Source of the DNA: Manis javanica
Taxonomy: Eukaryota; Chordata; Mammalia; Pholidota; Manidae
DNA: 64,000 nt
Assembly: GCF_040802235.1 (NCBI RefSeq)
Contig: NC_133156.1
Coordinates: forward strand, 146,737,173 to 146,801,172
Direction of reading: 5' to 3'
The notes under the pieces were generated by a model that worked only from the letters and a program-made list of their open reading frames with translations, was not told the origin of the DNA and ran no database searches. A program made the translations under genes and the position numbers. This document shows, one piece after another, positions 22,976 to 35,090 of the stretch. How positions within the stretch are numbered: position 1 is the stretch's first letter; the number at the start of each line of letters is the position of its first letter.

Positions 22976-24963
22976 CTAGAACTAATATCTGAATTCAGCA
23001 AAGTTGCAGGATATAAAATTAATACACAGAAATCTGTTGCTTTCCTATACACTAATGATGAACCAGCAGAAAGAGAAATCAGGAAAACAATTCCATTCAC
23101 AACTGCATCAAAAAGAATAAAATACCTAGGAATAAACCTAACCAAGGAAGTGAAAGACCTATACCCTGAAAACTAGAAGACACTCTTAAGAGAAATTGAA
23201 GAGGACACTAACAAATGGAAACTCATCCCATGCTCTTGGCTAGGAAGAATTAATATTGTCAAAATGGCCATCCTGCCTAAAGCAATCTACAGATTCAACG
23301 CAATGCCTATCAAAATACCAACAGCGTTCTTCAATGAACTGGAACAAATAGTTCTAAAATTCATATGGAACCACAAAAGACCCCAAATAGCCAAAGCAAT
23401 CCTGAGAAGGAAGAATAAAGCGGAGGAGATCTTGCTTCCCAACTTCAAGATCTACTACAAAGCCACAGTAATCAAGACAATTTGGTACTGGCACAAGAAC
23501 AGAGCCACAGACCAGTGGAACAGAATAAAGACTCCAGACATTAACTCAAACATATATGGCCAATTAATATACTATAAAGGAGCCACGGACATACAATGGG
23601 GAAATGACAGCCTCTTCGACAGCTGGTGTTGGCAAAACTGGACAGCTACATGTAAGAGAATGAAACTGGATCACTGTCTAACCCCATACACAAAAGTAAA
23701 TTTGAAATGGATCAAAGACCTGAATGTAAGTCATGAAACCATAAAACTCTTGGAAAAAAACATAGGCAAAAATCTCTTGGACATAAACATGAGCGACTTC
23801 TTCATGAACATATCTCCCCAGGCAAGGGAAACAAAAGCAAAAATGAACAAGTGGGACTATATCAAGCTGAAAAGCTTCTGTACAACAAAGGATACCACCA
23901 ATAGAACAAAAAGGCATCCTACAGTATGGGAGAATATATTCATAAATAACAGATCTGATAAAGGGTTGACATCCAAAATAATATGAAGAGTTCATGCACC
24001 TCACCAAACAAAAAGCAAATAATCCAATTAAAAAATGGACAGAGGAGCTAAACAGACAGTTCTCCAAAGAAGAAATTCATGTGCCAAAAGACACATGAAA
24101 GGATGCTCCACATCGCTAGTCATCAGAGAAATGCAAATTAAAACCACAATGATATATCACCTCACACCAGTAAGGATCACCACCATCCAAAAGACAAACA
24201 ACAAATGTTGGCAAGGTTGTGGAGAAAGGGGAACCCTCCTACACTGCTGGTGGGAATGTAAACTAGTTCAACCATTGTGGAAAGCAGTATGGAGCTTCCT
24301 CAAAAAGTTCAAAATAGAAATACCATTTGACCCAGGAATTCCACTTCTAGGAATTTACCCTAAGAGTGCAGCAGCCCAGTTTGAAAAAGACAGATGCACC
24401 CCTATGTTTATTGCAGCACTATTTACAATAGCCAAGAAATGGAAGCAACCTAAGTGTCCATCAGTAGATGGATGGATAAAGAAGATGTGGTACATATACA
24501 CAATGGAATATTACTCAGCCATAAGAAGAAAACAAATCCTACCATTTGCAACAACATGGATGGAGCTAGAGGGTGTTATGCTCAGTGAAATAAGCCAGGT
24601 GGAGAAAGACAAGTACCAAATGATTTCCCTCAGATGTGGAGTATAAGAACAAAGAAAAAACTGAAGGAACAAAACAGCAGTAGAATCACAGAATCCAAGA
24701 ATAGACTAACAGTTACCAAAGGGAAAGGGACTGGGGAGGATGGTGAGAAGGGAGGGATAAGGGCAGGGAAAAAAGAAAGGGGGCATTATGATTAGCATGT
24801 ATAATGTGTGTGGGGGGCATGGGGAGGGCTGTGCAACACAGAGAAGACAAGTAGTGATTCTACAGCATCTTACTAAGCTGATGGACAGTGACTGTAATGG
24901 GGTTTAGTAAACATAATGTTCCTGATGTAATTGTAGATTAATAATACCAAAATAAAAATAAAT
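22976..24963 (+). mobile_element. 5'-truncated LINE-1 (about 2.0 kb)
   Basis: This is the 3' third of an L1 retrotransposon. It holds the C-terminal part of ORF2, a 3'UTR with a G-rich polypurine tract (24718-24782), and an AAATAAA-rich tail. A direct repeat AAATAAATGA flanks it (22966-22975 and 24964-24973), which fits a target-site duplication although the tail sequence is similar and could mimic part of it. The 5' truncation is typical of L1 insertion by target-primed reverse transcription. It is the youngest-looking L1 in the window, since its protein is still readable. No full-length element is present. Confidence 0.93.
23264..24646 (+). pseudogene. L1 ORF2 C-terminal remnant, frame-broken
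   Basis: ORF2 encodes the L1 endonuclease and reverse transcriptase; only the region after the reverse-transcriptase core is present. The segment 23264-23983 reads [20 protein letters not shown] onward, and 24035-24643 gives the familiar end with [21 protein letters not shown] and [13 protein letters not shown]. An in-frame TAG lies at about 23173-23175 upstream. Between about 23980 and 24090 the true frame continues in a different register ([18 protein letters not shown]), then returns, so a compensating pair of frameshifts separates the two parts. The copy cannot make a working protein. Confidence 0.9.
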
Positions 24964-24973
24964 AAATAAATGA

Positions 24974-25020
24974 GACTCTAAGGCCTCCCTAGTGATTCTA
25001 ATATGCAGCCAGAGCAGCAA
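24974..25020. repeat. right half of the MER5-like element split by L1
   Basis: The text 'ctccctagtgattctaatat' then 'gcagccagagc' continues the MER5-like sequence after the L1 tail. The interrupted element is thus older than the L1. Confidence 0.55.
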
Positions 25021-25138
25021 GCCCTACTGTACACTGACTTTTGGAGAAGTGTGAGTGTTTTGGACCTGGAAGACAGAGCAGCACTCCCTCTGTGCACTGA
25101 GTCAGGAAGGACCTAAGCTCTGAGCTTCAGGGATGTTC

Positions 25139-25312
25139 CTGACTAGCAGGTCCCCATTGTTACTGCCCATCAGAATCACCCAAGGGGTTTTGAAAATTCC
25201 AGTGTCCACACCATACCCCCGCCAGGCCCTCCATCCATCAGTGGAATCTTAGGCTCTGGTGACCAAGATGTCTTTTTAGAAAATGTACAGCTGAGTTTGA
25301 GAACCGTGGTTT
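25139..25312 (+). repeat. MER5-like hAT element
   Basis: The 'gcccatcagaatcacccaag' core, then 'gtttgagaaccgtgg' at the right end, matches MER5-type elements whose terminal inverted repeats start CAGTGGTTCTCAA. A second, separate copy from the L1-split one. Confidence 0.6.
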
Positions 25313-26949
25313 TCACACTTGATCACGGATCCAGGTGACCTGGAGGACATGTTACCTGCAGGTCACTGCCCCCTCGTGTCCCGAGGTCCTGGTGCGTCAG
25401 ACTGGGCAGAAGTGCTTTGGTGTTTGGAGAGTGAGAGCCAGGCTCTTGCTGTGGCTGTGGGCAAGCAGCCCCGTGGCCCCTGGCTTCCATCTGCCTCTCC
25501 TGACCTTGGCTGTGGGCTGTGACGGACAAGGGGCCACAGCCAGAAGGACGTCAAAGGGACGATCCCTGCTGACCACCAGCGGGAGAAGGCCAGACCCTCA
25601 GCACCCAGACTTTGCTACTCTGGGTGTTTGGGGCTGACAACTCCAGCCCTTTAGACAAGCCAGGGAAAATGAAGCAAGGGTTAAGTTACTCAGGATAAGA
25701 AACAGAGATAAATTATTCAGCCAGTTAGTTTGACATTTACAAAGCTATTTATAAAAATGATCATTTCTCAAGAAAATAAAAATAGTGAGAAACTCAAAAT
25801 TGGCAGTTCCAGCAGAGGGAGATAATATTATGCAGAAGGCATTTGGGGTTTCCTTAAAACATATTTTGGGTTTATTCAGTATTCTTTCACCTCACCAATA
25901 TTCAGCTATTCCTTAGGCAAAATCCCCCAGTTCTAAAACTCTCTTTCACCTTGTCAGTTAAACAAAAATGCTTATTTGTTTATTGTGATGTCCACACACA
26001 CAGCAGCAGAGGCTGCTTCCAGGGGCAGTCGGCTCCCCTCCCCTGTCTCCTGGCCCTGGGCCGTGGAGCAGGGAGAACTGGGGTCTGAGTGTGCCACACG
26101 TGGGCGTTTGTGGTATCGCACTGGAAGTTACGTGGCACTGCAGAACTGGGAGGACATTTTTTTAGCTTTCAATTCAATTAGGAGGTGACTTTTCTCCCTG
26201 AAAGAACCTAACTCTCCTCCCTCCATCCGTCCTGCCTCCTGCCCGGCTGTAATCTATTAAGGACACAGCCAGTGAACACGTCCATCCTTCACAGGGCCTG
26301 CAGACACGGAACGGAGTTCCCCAGCGGGAGAGACTGGTAACACCGGGTGGTTCCTTACCATGGCTCAGAAGCGAAGGCCGAGAACCCTCATGGCCAACAG
26401 GCACGGATTCACTGGGCAGTGACGCCATGCCAACCAGTCCAGACTGTGTGTGGCCAGAATAACACAGGTCTCTGAGGTCAGGGCCCAGTGGGTTGCTGTC
26501 CGTCTAGTTTGGGGCTGTGGTAGTTGGCTCTTTAGAGTAGAGATTCTTCCCAGAATCCATACTCCATCATCCCACTTTGACTGTGAGCAGTAAGTAGAGT
26601 CCGTGAATGTGCTTCCAATGGCCTGTGGGCCAGCATCCTCAGCAAATACCCTGACTGAGTTTATAAAGCACCAAGTGAGGAGTCCCTTTGGGGACTGTTA
26701 ATCGTGGATACCTGACCTGGGGAGCTCCTCTGTGGCTATTAGGCCTCAGTTACTTTGCTGGGACTGCCTCACATCAGTGTCTCTCCATGCTCCATACTGC
26801 ACTGCAGGTCCACCTACCCCCAGAAGGCAGGTATTAACAGGCCGACCCTTACACACACAGGACCTGCCTGGTCATTGTGCCAGATTCTCCCTTTCCTTTG
26901 CCAGGAATACTACTGTTGCATACTCTCCTGAGGATATTGCATGCTTCCA
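25313..26949. other. noncoding stretch
   Basis: No gene recognised. It is partly GC-rich (25.3-25.6 kb), with shadow frames only. Confidence 0.45.
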
Positions 26950-27810
26950 ACCAGAGAGTTTTTCTTTCATAAACGTTTTATTTTGGAATAATTTTAGATT
27001 TACAGCGGAGTTGCAAAGACAGAACGCAGAGTTCCCACACAGAGCATGCAGGACTGGCATGAACAGGACCCTAAGAGTCGGTGCCTCCCTAAATCTGCAT
27101 GAGAAGCCTCACCTGCCCATGCCTGCTTCTGGCTCCATCCCATTTGCTCTTCACCCAGGTTCCCCTGATGTTAAAGTCCGACGAGACCACAGCTCAGACA
27201 TTACTGCTGACCAGCCATCAGATTTCGCTTGGCTCTGTGCTGTTTCCCCGCTCAGGCCTGTTTGGGTCCAGAATCCTGCCCGGGGCAGCATGCTGCATGT
27301 TAGCTGTGCATCTTCTTGGATTCCTCTGTTTCATGATGGTTTCTCAGATTTCCATTGTTTTAATGACCTTGACGGGTTTGAGGCACACGGGAGGCTCTTG
27401 GCCCCTGGTGAGCGGGTCCCTGTCTACTAGCTGTTTCTTGTATTTCTGCCATTGGCTGGACTCCTGTGGCTGCTCCGAGATCCTTCTGATGTTCACACTG
27501 GGGCTTGGTGGGATTTCTGAGAAGAAACCAGAAAGGTGATGGTCCCTTTGTGATGTGTCATATCAGGGCACCTAACGTGGACGTGGCATCACGGGGCACA
27601 GCAGCTCTGACTGTTGGGCTCAGGTGGGGTCTGCCAGGTTTCTCCTGCCCCTGTGACGTGACTCTCTCCCCTTTCCATACTCTGTGCTGTGGAAGCAAGT
27701 CATGAAGTCAAGCCACATTCAGGTGGGACAGGGGTGGCACAAAGTCCCACCCACTGGAGGGGGAGTGTTTGGAATTCTCCTGAGCAGGGCTTTTCCCTGA
27801 ACATACACCT
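26950..27810 (-). repeat. L1M 3'-region fragment, antisense
   Basis: It begins with 'ttattttggaataattttag' and 'atttacagcggagttgcaaa', includes 'cttgacgggtttgagg', and ends with 'actctgtgctgtggaagcaa'. This order is the reverse complement of an old L1M 3' end. It has many substitutions. The 232-codon open stretch 26732-27430 runs through it and is not a gene. Confidence 0.75.
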
Positions 27811-30800
27811 CTGCAAATGAGAGATGGCAAGAGCGTCAGCGGCTCAGACAGCTCCCCAGCAGTCATATTAAAGACCATGATGACTGTTGGTGGTGGTGCC
27901 CAGGGAGCTGGTGCTGTGAGAATGGCCTGGTGCAGTGATCCTCATCAAAGGCAAGAGGGGGCTGGTGGTCTGAGCAGGGTGCCCTCCTCTGTGGAGCTGC
28001 GCTGTCCGCTCCATGGACCAGCTCTGCCCTGGCCCCAGCCCTACCAGAAGGCCGGGCTCTCGGGACCCTCCTTGACGAAACATAACCAGTCATAATTAAC
28101 AGAGACATCACCAGGCAGTTTCCTGAATGAAGATGGGAATGACAGCCTCCCCTTTCAAAGCTATAATTAAAGAAGCAGTTGAGAAATGTTATCTTTCCAA
28201 CCCTGCATGTTCAAACTTGCCTGTCATAAACACATTGTTAAACTCCCTCTTAGGTCTCTGCTGTCACTTTCAAATGCCTGCTTGCGTGGATCATTTATTA
28301 TGTCTTCACTCCTGAGTGCTTCGACTAACAGAGCTTTCTGTCTTTCAAGGGCCATGGCCAGGGAGGTGGGGTGGAGTCATAGTTCAAATCCCCTTTAGGT
28401 CTTGATCAGTTATTTCAGTTACAGGTGCTGGGAGCCATATCACTGGAAGCCCAGCCTTCTCAGGTACATTGTTTCCTGCTGGGATTCGTGTGAGAAGAGC
28501 AGCAGCATTCTCAAAACAGCGCTGGGGGCTGGAGGTCATTCTCCGAGCTCTGCCTGGGGAGTCTAGGGTTTTGTTCCTCTGACTTAAAATCTCTTTTGCT
28601 TCTGATAGTCATCTCCTGTCGACTCTCTCCATTGGACTGGAGGTGCTTCTTAGCCTCGGGGGGATCGCACTTCTTACCCAGTGCTACCTTGATGGAGAAA
28701 AGGCAAGTAAGCCAGGACTTCTCTGGGAGGCTCAGCCCAGGACCACACTGCCATGTCCTTTTTTTTGTTCCTCATTGTGGCAAGATGGGGACATTCTGAG
28801 GACAGGGGGCAGGATGTGTGCCCTGGTGCTGCTCAGGACCGATGATGTTGCGGGCTTTGCCCTGCTGCGTCACTGTCACCAAGGTCCAGTGTGGCAGCTC
28901 TGCTCACTCCTTGGTCAATGCTGCTAGTCTGGGCTGGTTGCTTTTCTTAAATCAGCTTGCTCTGGATTTGGAATATTGAATGGAATCCGTTTTATATATG
29001 GCCATGTGCAGTCTTCAGAGGGGCCACCCCGATGGGCAGAAGTAATGAACTTTCTGGTGAGACCTGTGAGCATCTGAAGTCACAGAGGCTGAGGGGTTGA
29101 CTGATTGCATCTCCGGGATCTCATTATACCCTCTCCTGTTTTATCGGGGAGCTGACATGTTCCTCTGCGTCCTTCCCCACCATGGCTGGTGCTTTGTTCT
29201 GCCAGATGGTTAAGCAGAGTGGCCACGGCTGGGTGGGTGCTGTGGGGTGAGAGGGTGCAGGGCTGTGCCTGGCAGGCATGCCTGAGGGCTTGGGTATCTG
29301 TGCTCAGAATTTTGTTTGCTTCTTCATCTGAAAACACCCAGCCTTCTTCCATGTGACCTTGCACTCATTCCCAAGAGTTTTCCAGATCGATGTTAAAATA
29401 AATACTCTTTTCTTTTTAGATCCTACATCCTTCTTTAAAACAGAATTCTGTGAACACAGAACAAAATCGAGGCCAGGGAGAGTTATAAGATGCAGAGGAA
29501 GAATGGATGCCATTGCTCTTTGCCCTCCATGGCCCCTGCCTGACGTTGCCATTTGCCGTCCTGCTGAACCAGGTCACTGCCCATGCAGCAGTCGCCATAG
29601 GTTTGACCTGTATTTTTCCAGGAAAGCTTTTGGCTCAGAACGGGCATTCCGGGAGCCACTGGAATTGTGGAGTGGCTGGAGGCCAGGACCAGAATGACTC
29701 TTTGGGCGTGTCCTTGCTGAGAAGCAGAGGTAACCACAGCTCTGTGACCTTGAGGGGAGGGTACCCAGGCCCCAGCCAGCAGGGCATGGTCTACAAGTCA
29801 TATTCTGGTATTTCTGCAGTCAGCTATTACATTGTCAACTATGAGGATGGCTGAGACGGGTCGTCTATGGACTGGGACTCAGACAAGGCGAAACTGTGTT
29901 TATTACAGGGCTTCCCTGCTCACAGTGCCTTTGCCACAAAGAAAGGGTCACCATATCAGCTTCCAAGTGCTGCTATATGTGCATGGGTTGTGCATGAGGT
30001 TTCTAATGCACTTATTTATTTAAACAATGTTATCCACCTCCATTATATAACTGGACATGCATATTCACTCTCCTAGTATTTATAATTCACTGTCAACATC
30101 ACGAGTCAAGATAAAATATGACTGGGTTATACAAGGACTGAAGCTGGTGTGAGTGTTTTTAAGAGATTTTTAATGCACTTCTCACGAAGACATATTGAAT
30201 TTCCAACTTTTGTGCCACGTGAAATGCCTTCGGCACATTGGTAAAGAACTCTGCAGGCTTCAGTTAAAAACTGCTGCTAGCGCCAGAGAGGACATTGTAA
30301 GTAGTTTGTTCTTGAACTACACTCCACAGGAAAATAAAAAGTGTTTATTTTGACATAAAGACATGGAAAGCTGGGGCTGAGATCATCCTGGGGGATTTTG
30401 CCCAAGTGTCTCCTTTCACAAAAGCTCAGAGGGGGACAAGTGACTCCTAAGGCCACCACCCATGAGGGTGAAGATGAGCATTACAGGGGGGTTGGGGGCA
30501 GTGACATGTCCACTGTGTGTGCAGGGAGATGCCAGCCTCTGCTGGCCTCTGAAATAACATCTGGAAGGTGTGGATCCCCATCTCCACCCCCCTGCCCTGT
30601 TATTCTTATATCTAGAAATTTCCCGCTCACAGTTTGTCAATATCCAATTGCTTCCAAAGAATACTGAGTGGAAATAAATAGACAGGACAATGCAGAGATC
30701 TGTTATCACGGGCAGCTTTCACCCTCCCAGTCGCTAATGCAGTCCTGCTCTATAACCACTTGTGTCAAAATGGAACTGTGGGAGGTGCCAGATGGATGGA

Positions 30801-32938
30801 AGTGGTACCTTGTGTGTACCAGTTGGTCTGGGAGATAGATATTTCTCACTGAAAATATGTATCCTGATGAACACTTATTTTAAACTTAACAAAATTTAAA
30901 AATTATTTGTGGAATAAATGCCTCATATAAATGTGTACTAAATATATGGCTTCATTAAAACACTCCAAAGATAAGATGATCTCCCCAAATTAAATTAATA
31001 CCTGCAAGCATCAGCTTATTTCCTACTATATTTCACTCCAAGCTAAGGAGAGAGAAGTTAGTAATAGAATAGAAGTAAATTTTTATGTGTACAAAAAGCT
31101 TTGGAATCTGAAGTAGATTTCTGAGAAAAGGGTATGAAAATAATTTCTGAAAGCAGCTGGTCTGAGGAAATTTCCATCTTTAATATCTTAAGAAGCACTC
31201 AAAGGAGCTAATCACTACCAGAATGATATTAAAAATCATTAATTAACATACAGCCACATGTCTCCTTTAGAAGCATGTTAACATGCAGAGATGTTTGTGG
31301 TTCCATTTTTTTTTTTTAGTGGTCCACATGCATCTGGAATAAACAGTCCTGGGGAATGCATCAGCGAGTATTTATTCTGGATTCTTATGGTTTGAAACCC
31401 ACAAGACTGGCTTGTGGACGGCATCCTGCTGGTGACCTGGCAGAGTGGGTGGAAAAGTATCAGCCTGGGAAGGCCCCATCCACGGTATCTCTGGCCTCTG
31501 TCATTTAGCTCACTGTGTGAATTCGGTGAAGCTATTTATATGTTTTGTCCTTTGTAAAATGAAGATATCAGGATGGATAATCTCTATGGCTTCTTAAGAA
31601 TCTTAAAACATAATGATTCCTCAAATCTATGACCCCTTTCCAGATACTTCTCAACCGGGTCTGGGAGCTCCATGAAGAGTGTTGGTGAACCGGTGGTGGA
31701 AGTTAAACCTAAACATTCAGACACTGAAGGTTGGAATGGATTTATGCAAATGTGCCCAGGGGTATTTTCCCTGACAACTGGAATATTAAGCTTGTATTGC
31801 TCCGATAATTTTGACATGCTGCAGAATCTGTTGGGATTTAGAACATCCAAAATTTCTGCCATCAGGAATGTTCATATATTAATTAATCTACCAGAAACAC
31901 ATCCCAGCCAATACTGGGTTGGCCCATCCAAACGCAGGTCTTCTCGTCCCAACTCTGTGACTTGTCTATCCTTTTGCATTCCTCCCACCAGCTGGTCATG
32001 TGACCTTTGATAATGCACTTTAAAACATTCCTTGGGCTTCAGTTTCTTCATCTCTAAAATTAAAACTTAAACTGGGTGACTACTAAAGCATTTCCCCCTT
32101 TAAGATTGCACACTATCTGGTTTCAGATGTAATTTGAGAAGTGGTCAAGAAGCAAGGGAAAACCAGGAGTGGCAGAAACATGCATCTGAAGACAAATGAC
32201 ATTCCCATTTTGATGTGATTGAAGAGTTCTGCTTCGTTTGAATGCAAAATATTTGTATATTGGAAAGCACTGTGGTTTTGTGCTCATCAAAAATATCTAT
32301 GGAACTAGCATCATCATGACCTAGGAAGGCCAGAATGGCTTTCTGCCTGGGTTTGAATTCCACTGGTTTTGTTGACCTCTCAGGAATATCTGACTCAATT
32401 CCCTGCTCCTTATTGTAAGGGATTTTGAAATGATTGCAGGACATGCTGTATTTTTCGAAGGGTCACTCTTCTCTCTCCCAGGAAAACTATCCTGTCCCCG
32501 GGAATTTATTTCCCAGCAGAAACAGCAATAATAACAACAGAAAACACAAAAAACCCCCAAACCTCATCCACTTCCCTTCCCTCAAGTATCATTGCTTTCT
32601 GAAGACATTCAGTGAAATGTCTGGAAAGAACTCAGCCAGTTGTGGGAACTGGTTTCCCAAGCAACACGCTCTGTCTTCTTGCATTCAGGGGCCCTAAAAC
32701 ATAATGGTTGCCTCCCACCATCCCCAGCCTGGCAAAGTGAACAAGCTCCGTGTACATGTTCTGAGTTTACAGACAGCTTTGTGCTTAACGGAGAATGGGT
32801 AAATGGAGACCAGTTGATGAGGTGGGCCCTGTCAGTGACTGGAAAGCCCAAGCTGTGTGAACAGGAACAAAGAAAGGACACAAAAGGAAAGAAATACACC
32901 AAAGCAAATGGAGCTTATCCAGAAGACAAAAGAGCAAC

Positions 32939-32940
<2 letters not shown>
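27811..32940. other. noncoding intergenic stretch
   Basis: No gene recognised over about 5 kb. The stretches 29340-29480 and 30840-31300 are AT-rich with no obvious repeat family and could be unique sequence. A T11 run lies near 31307-31317. Confidence 0.45.

Positions 32941-32970
<30 letters not shown>
32941..32970 (+). repeat. (GT)15 microsatellite
   Basis: Thirty bases of pure GT dinucleotide, preceded by 'gcaactt'. Confidence 0.98.
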
Positions 32971-32974
<4 letters not shown>

Positions 32975-33189
32975 TGAAAAAGCCCCCACTATTTTGTATT
33001 CTCAGAGATTCAAGCCATATTGCTTCTGTTAAGCAAGAAAAGGATTTTTTTTAAAAAGGGTGGGGGAGCAATCAGAGGATAAGACAAAGCTGTTGAAATA
33101 GAAGATAATTGCAGATTTAAAAAACAAATCAGTGCAAGATTGGCAGATAAAATTGAAACAACTTCCCAGATAAGAGAATGACAATAAAC

Positions 33190-34020
33190 AGATAGGATGT
33201 CTAAGAGGAAAAACAAAAGACCTGGAGGAACAATGTATGAGGCCTGCTATGTGACTAATAGGAGTCTATAAAAGGAAGGTATTATATAAAAAAGAGAGTT
33301 TGGGAGTTTTCCAGAATTAAAGAACAAGCTGTTCAGACTGAAAAAATCCAGAGTTGTAAGGGTCATGAATGAGAAGACCTAGGCTTAGACACCTGAGGAC
33401 TCTGGGAAATTCCCCACTGGGAAATTCCCTGCTTTTTCTGCCCATGTTGAACATTCCTAACATTTCAGAGAATCAATGATGTAGAAAAGATCTTTCTGGA
33501 AATAAGAATCAGTTTGAAGTAAGATCTCTTGGTACTAACTGTGGGTGCTAAAAAGTGATGGAGTGGTGTCTTCCAAATGCTGAAAGAAAATGACTTTGAA
33601 CCAAGAATTCTCTACCCAGACAAACTATCAAAGCATAAAGTATAAAGGCAAGATGAAAAACATTTCAGATGTGTACAGATTCAAAAATCCCATGTGCCAG
33701 TATTCTTTCATTAAATGTTACTTAGTTTTTACTTAAGCAAAGCAAGAAAAAAGAAGACAGCAGAGGCAGTGGGTCCTGCCTGTAGCAGGGTACCTTCAAG
33801 AACAGAGGTGTGGCCTGGGAAGCAGCTGGGAGTGGGGCATGGGGAGCTCCTAGGGGATGTTTCTGGGGGAAAGGAGGACTGGACTGATAGAACAAATATG
33901 GCAGAGTTTTGGGAAAAAAGAAGAAGAAATGATGTGAAGAAGGCAAATCCTTAAAATACATTAGAAACTCCAGGAAAAGCAATGACAGTACAATAGCATA
34001 AATGAAACCAAAGCATGCTA
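33190..34020 (+). repeat. HAL1/L1M-like fragment
   Basis: The words 'gaggaaaaacaaaagacctg', 'gttttccagaattaaagaac', 'ctgaaagaaaatgactttga' and 'accaagaattctctacccag' are those of the ORF1-type part of HAL1/L1M elements. It is diverged and interrupted, with no open frame of note. Confidence 0.6.
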
Positions 34021-34889
34021 TCTGGCTGTGCATAAAGATATTTTCATAATCTTAGGAAGATAAACATTGTTGGTTGCTTTATAACATTTAGAGCTAAGCC
34101 TACAGGTGAGGCACTGAAAGGCCCTCTGGGAAAGGGCCTAGGAGCTTATGCATTTGAGAGTCAGGGTGTATATGGCTTATGCCGGATGGAATAGGAGTGA
34201 GAATGCATGACGCAAAACTGCAAGGGAACCACAGGAAAACCAAAGGTAGTGAGGTTCCTGGTGGGGAGCAGTGGTTAAGTACCATCCAGCTGAACCCTCA
34301 GATCTCAAACGTGAAGTCAATGTATAATACCTAAATTGGCAATGAATTAATGCCAATGTGAGCACATCCTGGAAAACCTTGGTGGTAACCGCCAGAAGAG
34401 AAGAAACGGGGGTGGGACAGGGAGTGGTTGCTCTTTGTAAGTCCTTCTGTGCTATTTGAGTTTCCATTTGTGCAGTATATTATTGGACAAAAATTGTCAA
34501 AATGTACACAATAAACAACAAAGGGTTCTTTGTCAGATTGCCCTGGTCTAGCAGATGTGGGCTTCTGGGATCCAGACTAGAGTTTTGGGTTCCTAATTCC
34601 AAGTTCTTGATGTCTCTCCTGCCTCCCGCCCCCACCCCAATCCGGAGAAATTCCCTGTTGTTCCTGCTCACACCCTGAGGATGTGGGCTGCCTTCAGTGT
34701 TGCAAGAGATCCTCAGGACTCTGAGCTCACACCCCATCACAGTCTCTCCTGGGATGTAGACTTCTTGTCTGCTTTGATTTCTAGATGTCCAAGGTGTTCG
34801 TCAACAAGGTGGGTTTACCACCTTGCTGTTGAGTAAAGAAAAAACTTTAAGGTTAAAGGTTCTTCTCCATGCAAGTGTTTTGTGTCTCT
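34021..34889. other. noncoding stretch
   Basis: No gene recognised. Confidence 0.4.
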
Positions 34890-35090
34890 CTGAATATCCT
34901 CATCAATATGTACACACCTTCATATCTACACACATTTGTGCACACACACTCTAATCTACACACACATGCATACACTCCCATCCTCCCCCCCCCCCCCCAC
35001 ACTGGTAGACTCATGTATACACGTTCACACACACACCAAATCTACATACCACACTCTCACACACTTACACATATACACATGCCTGGGCAT
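34890..35090. repeat. CA-rich low-complexity tract with a C14 run
   Basis: Imperfect ACAC tracts alternate with other bases. A run of 14 C lies at 34985-34998. It resembles a decayed microsatellite. Confidence 0.75.

Noticed and set aside
24035-24646. 203-codon open frame taken as a separate gene
   Set aside because: It is the C-terminal end of L1 ORF2, separated from the rest by frameshifts.
26732-27430. 232-codon open frame
   Set aside because: It runs across an antisense L1M 3' region and has no known domain.
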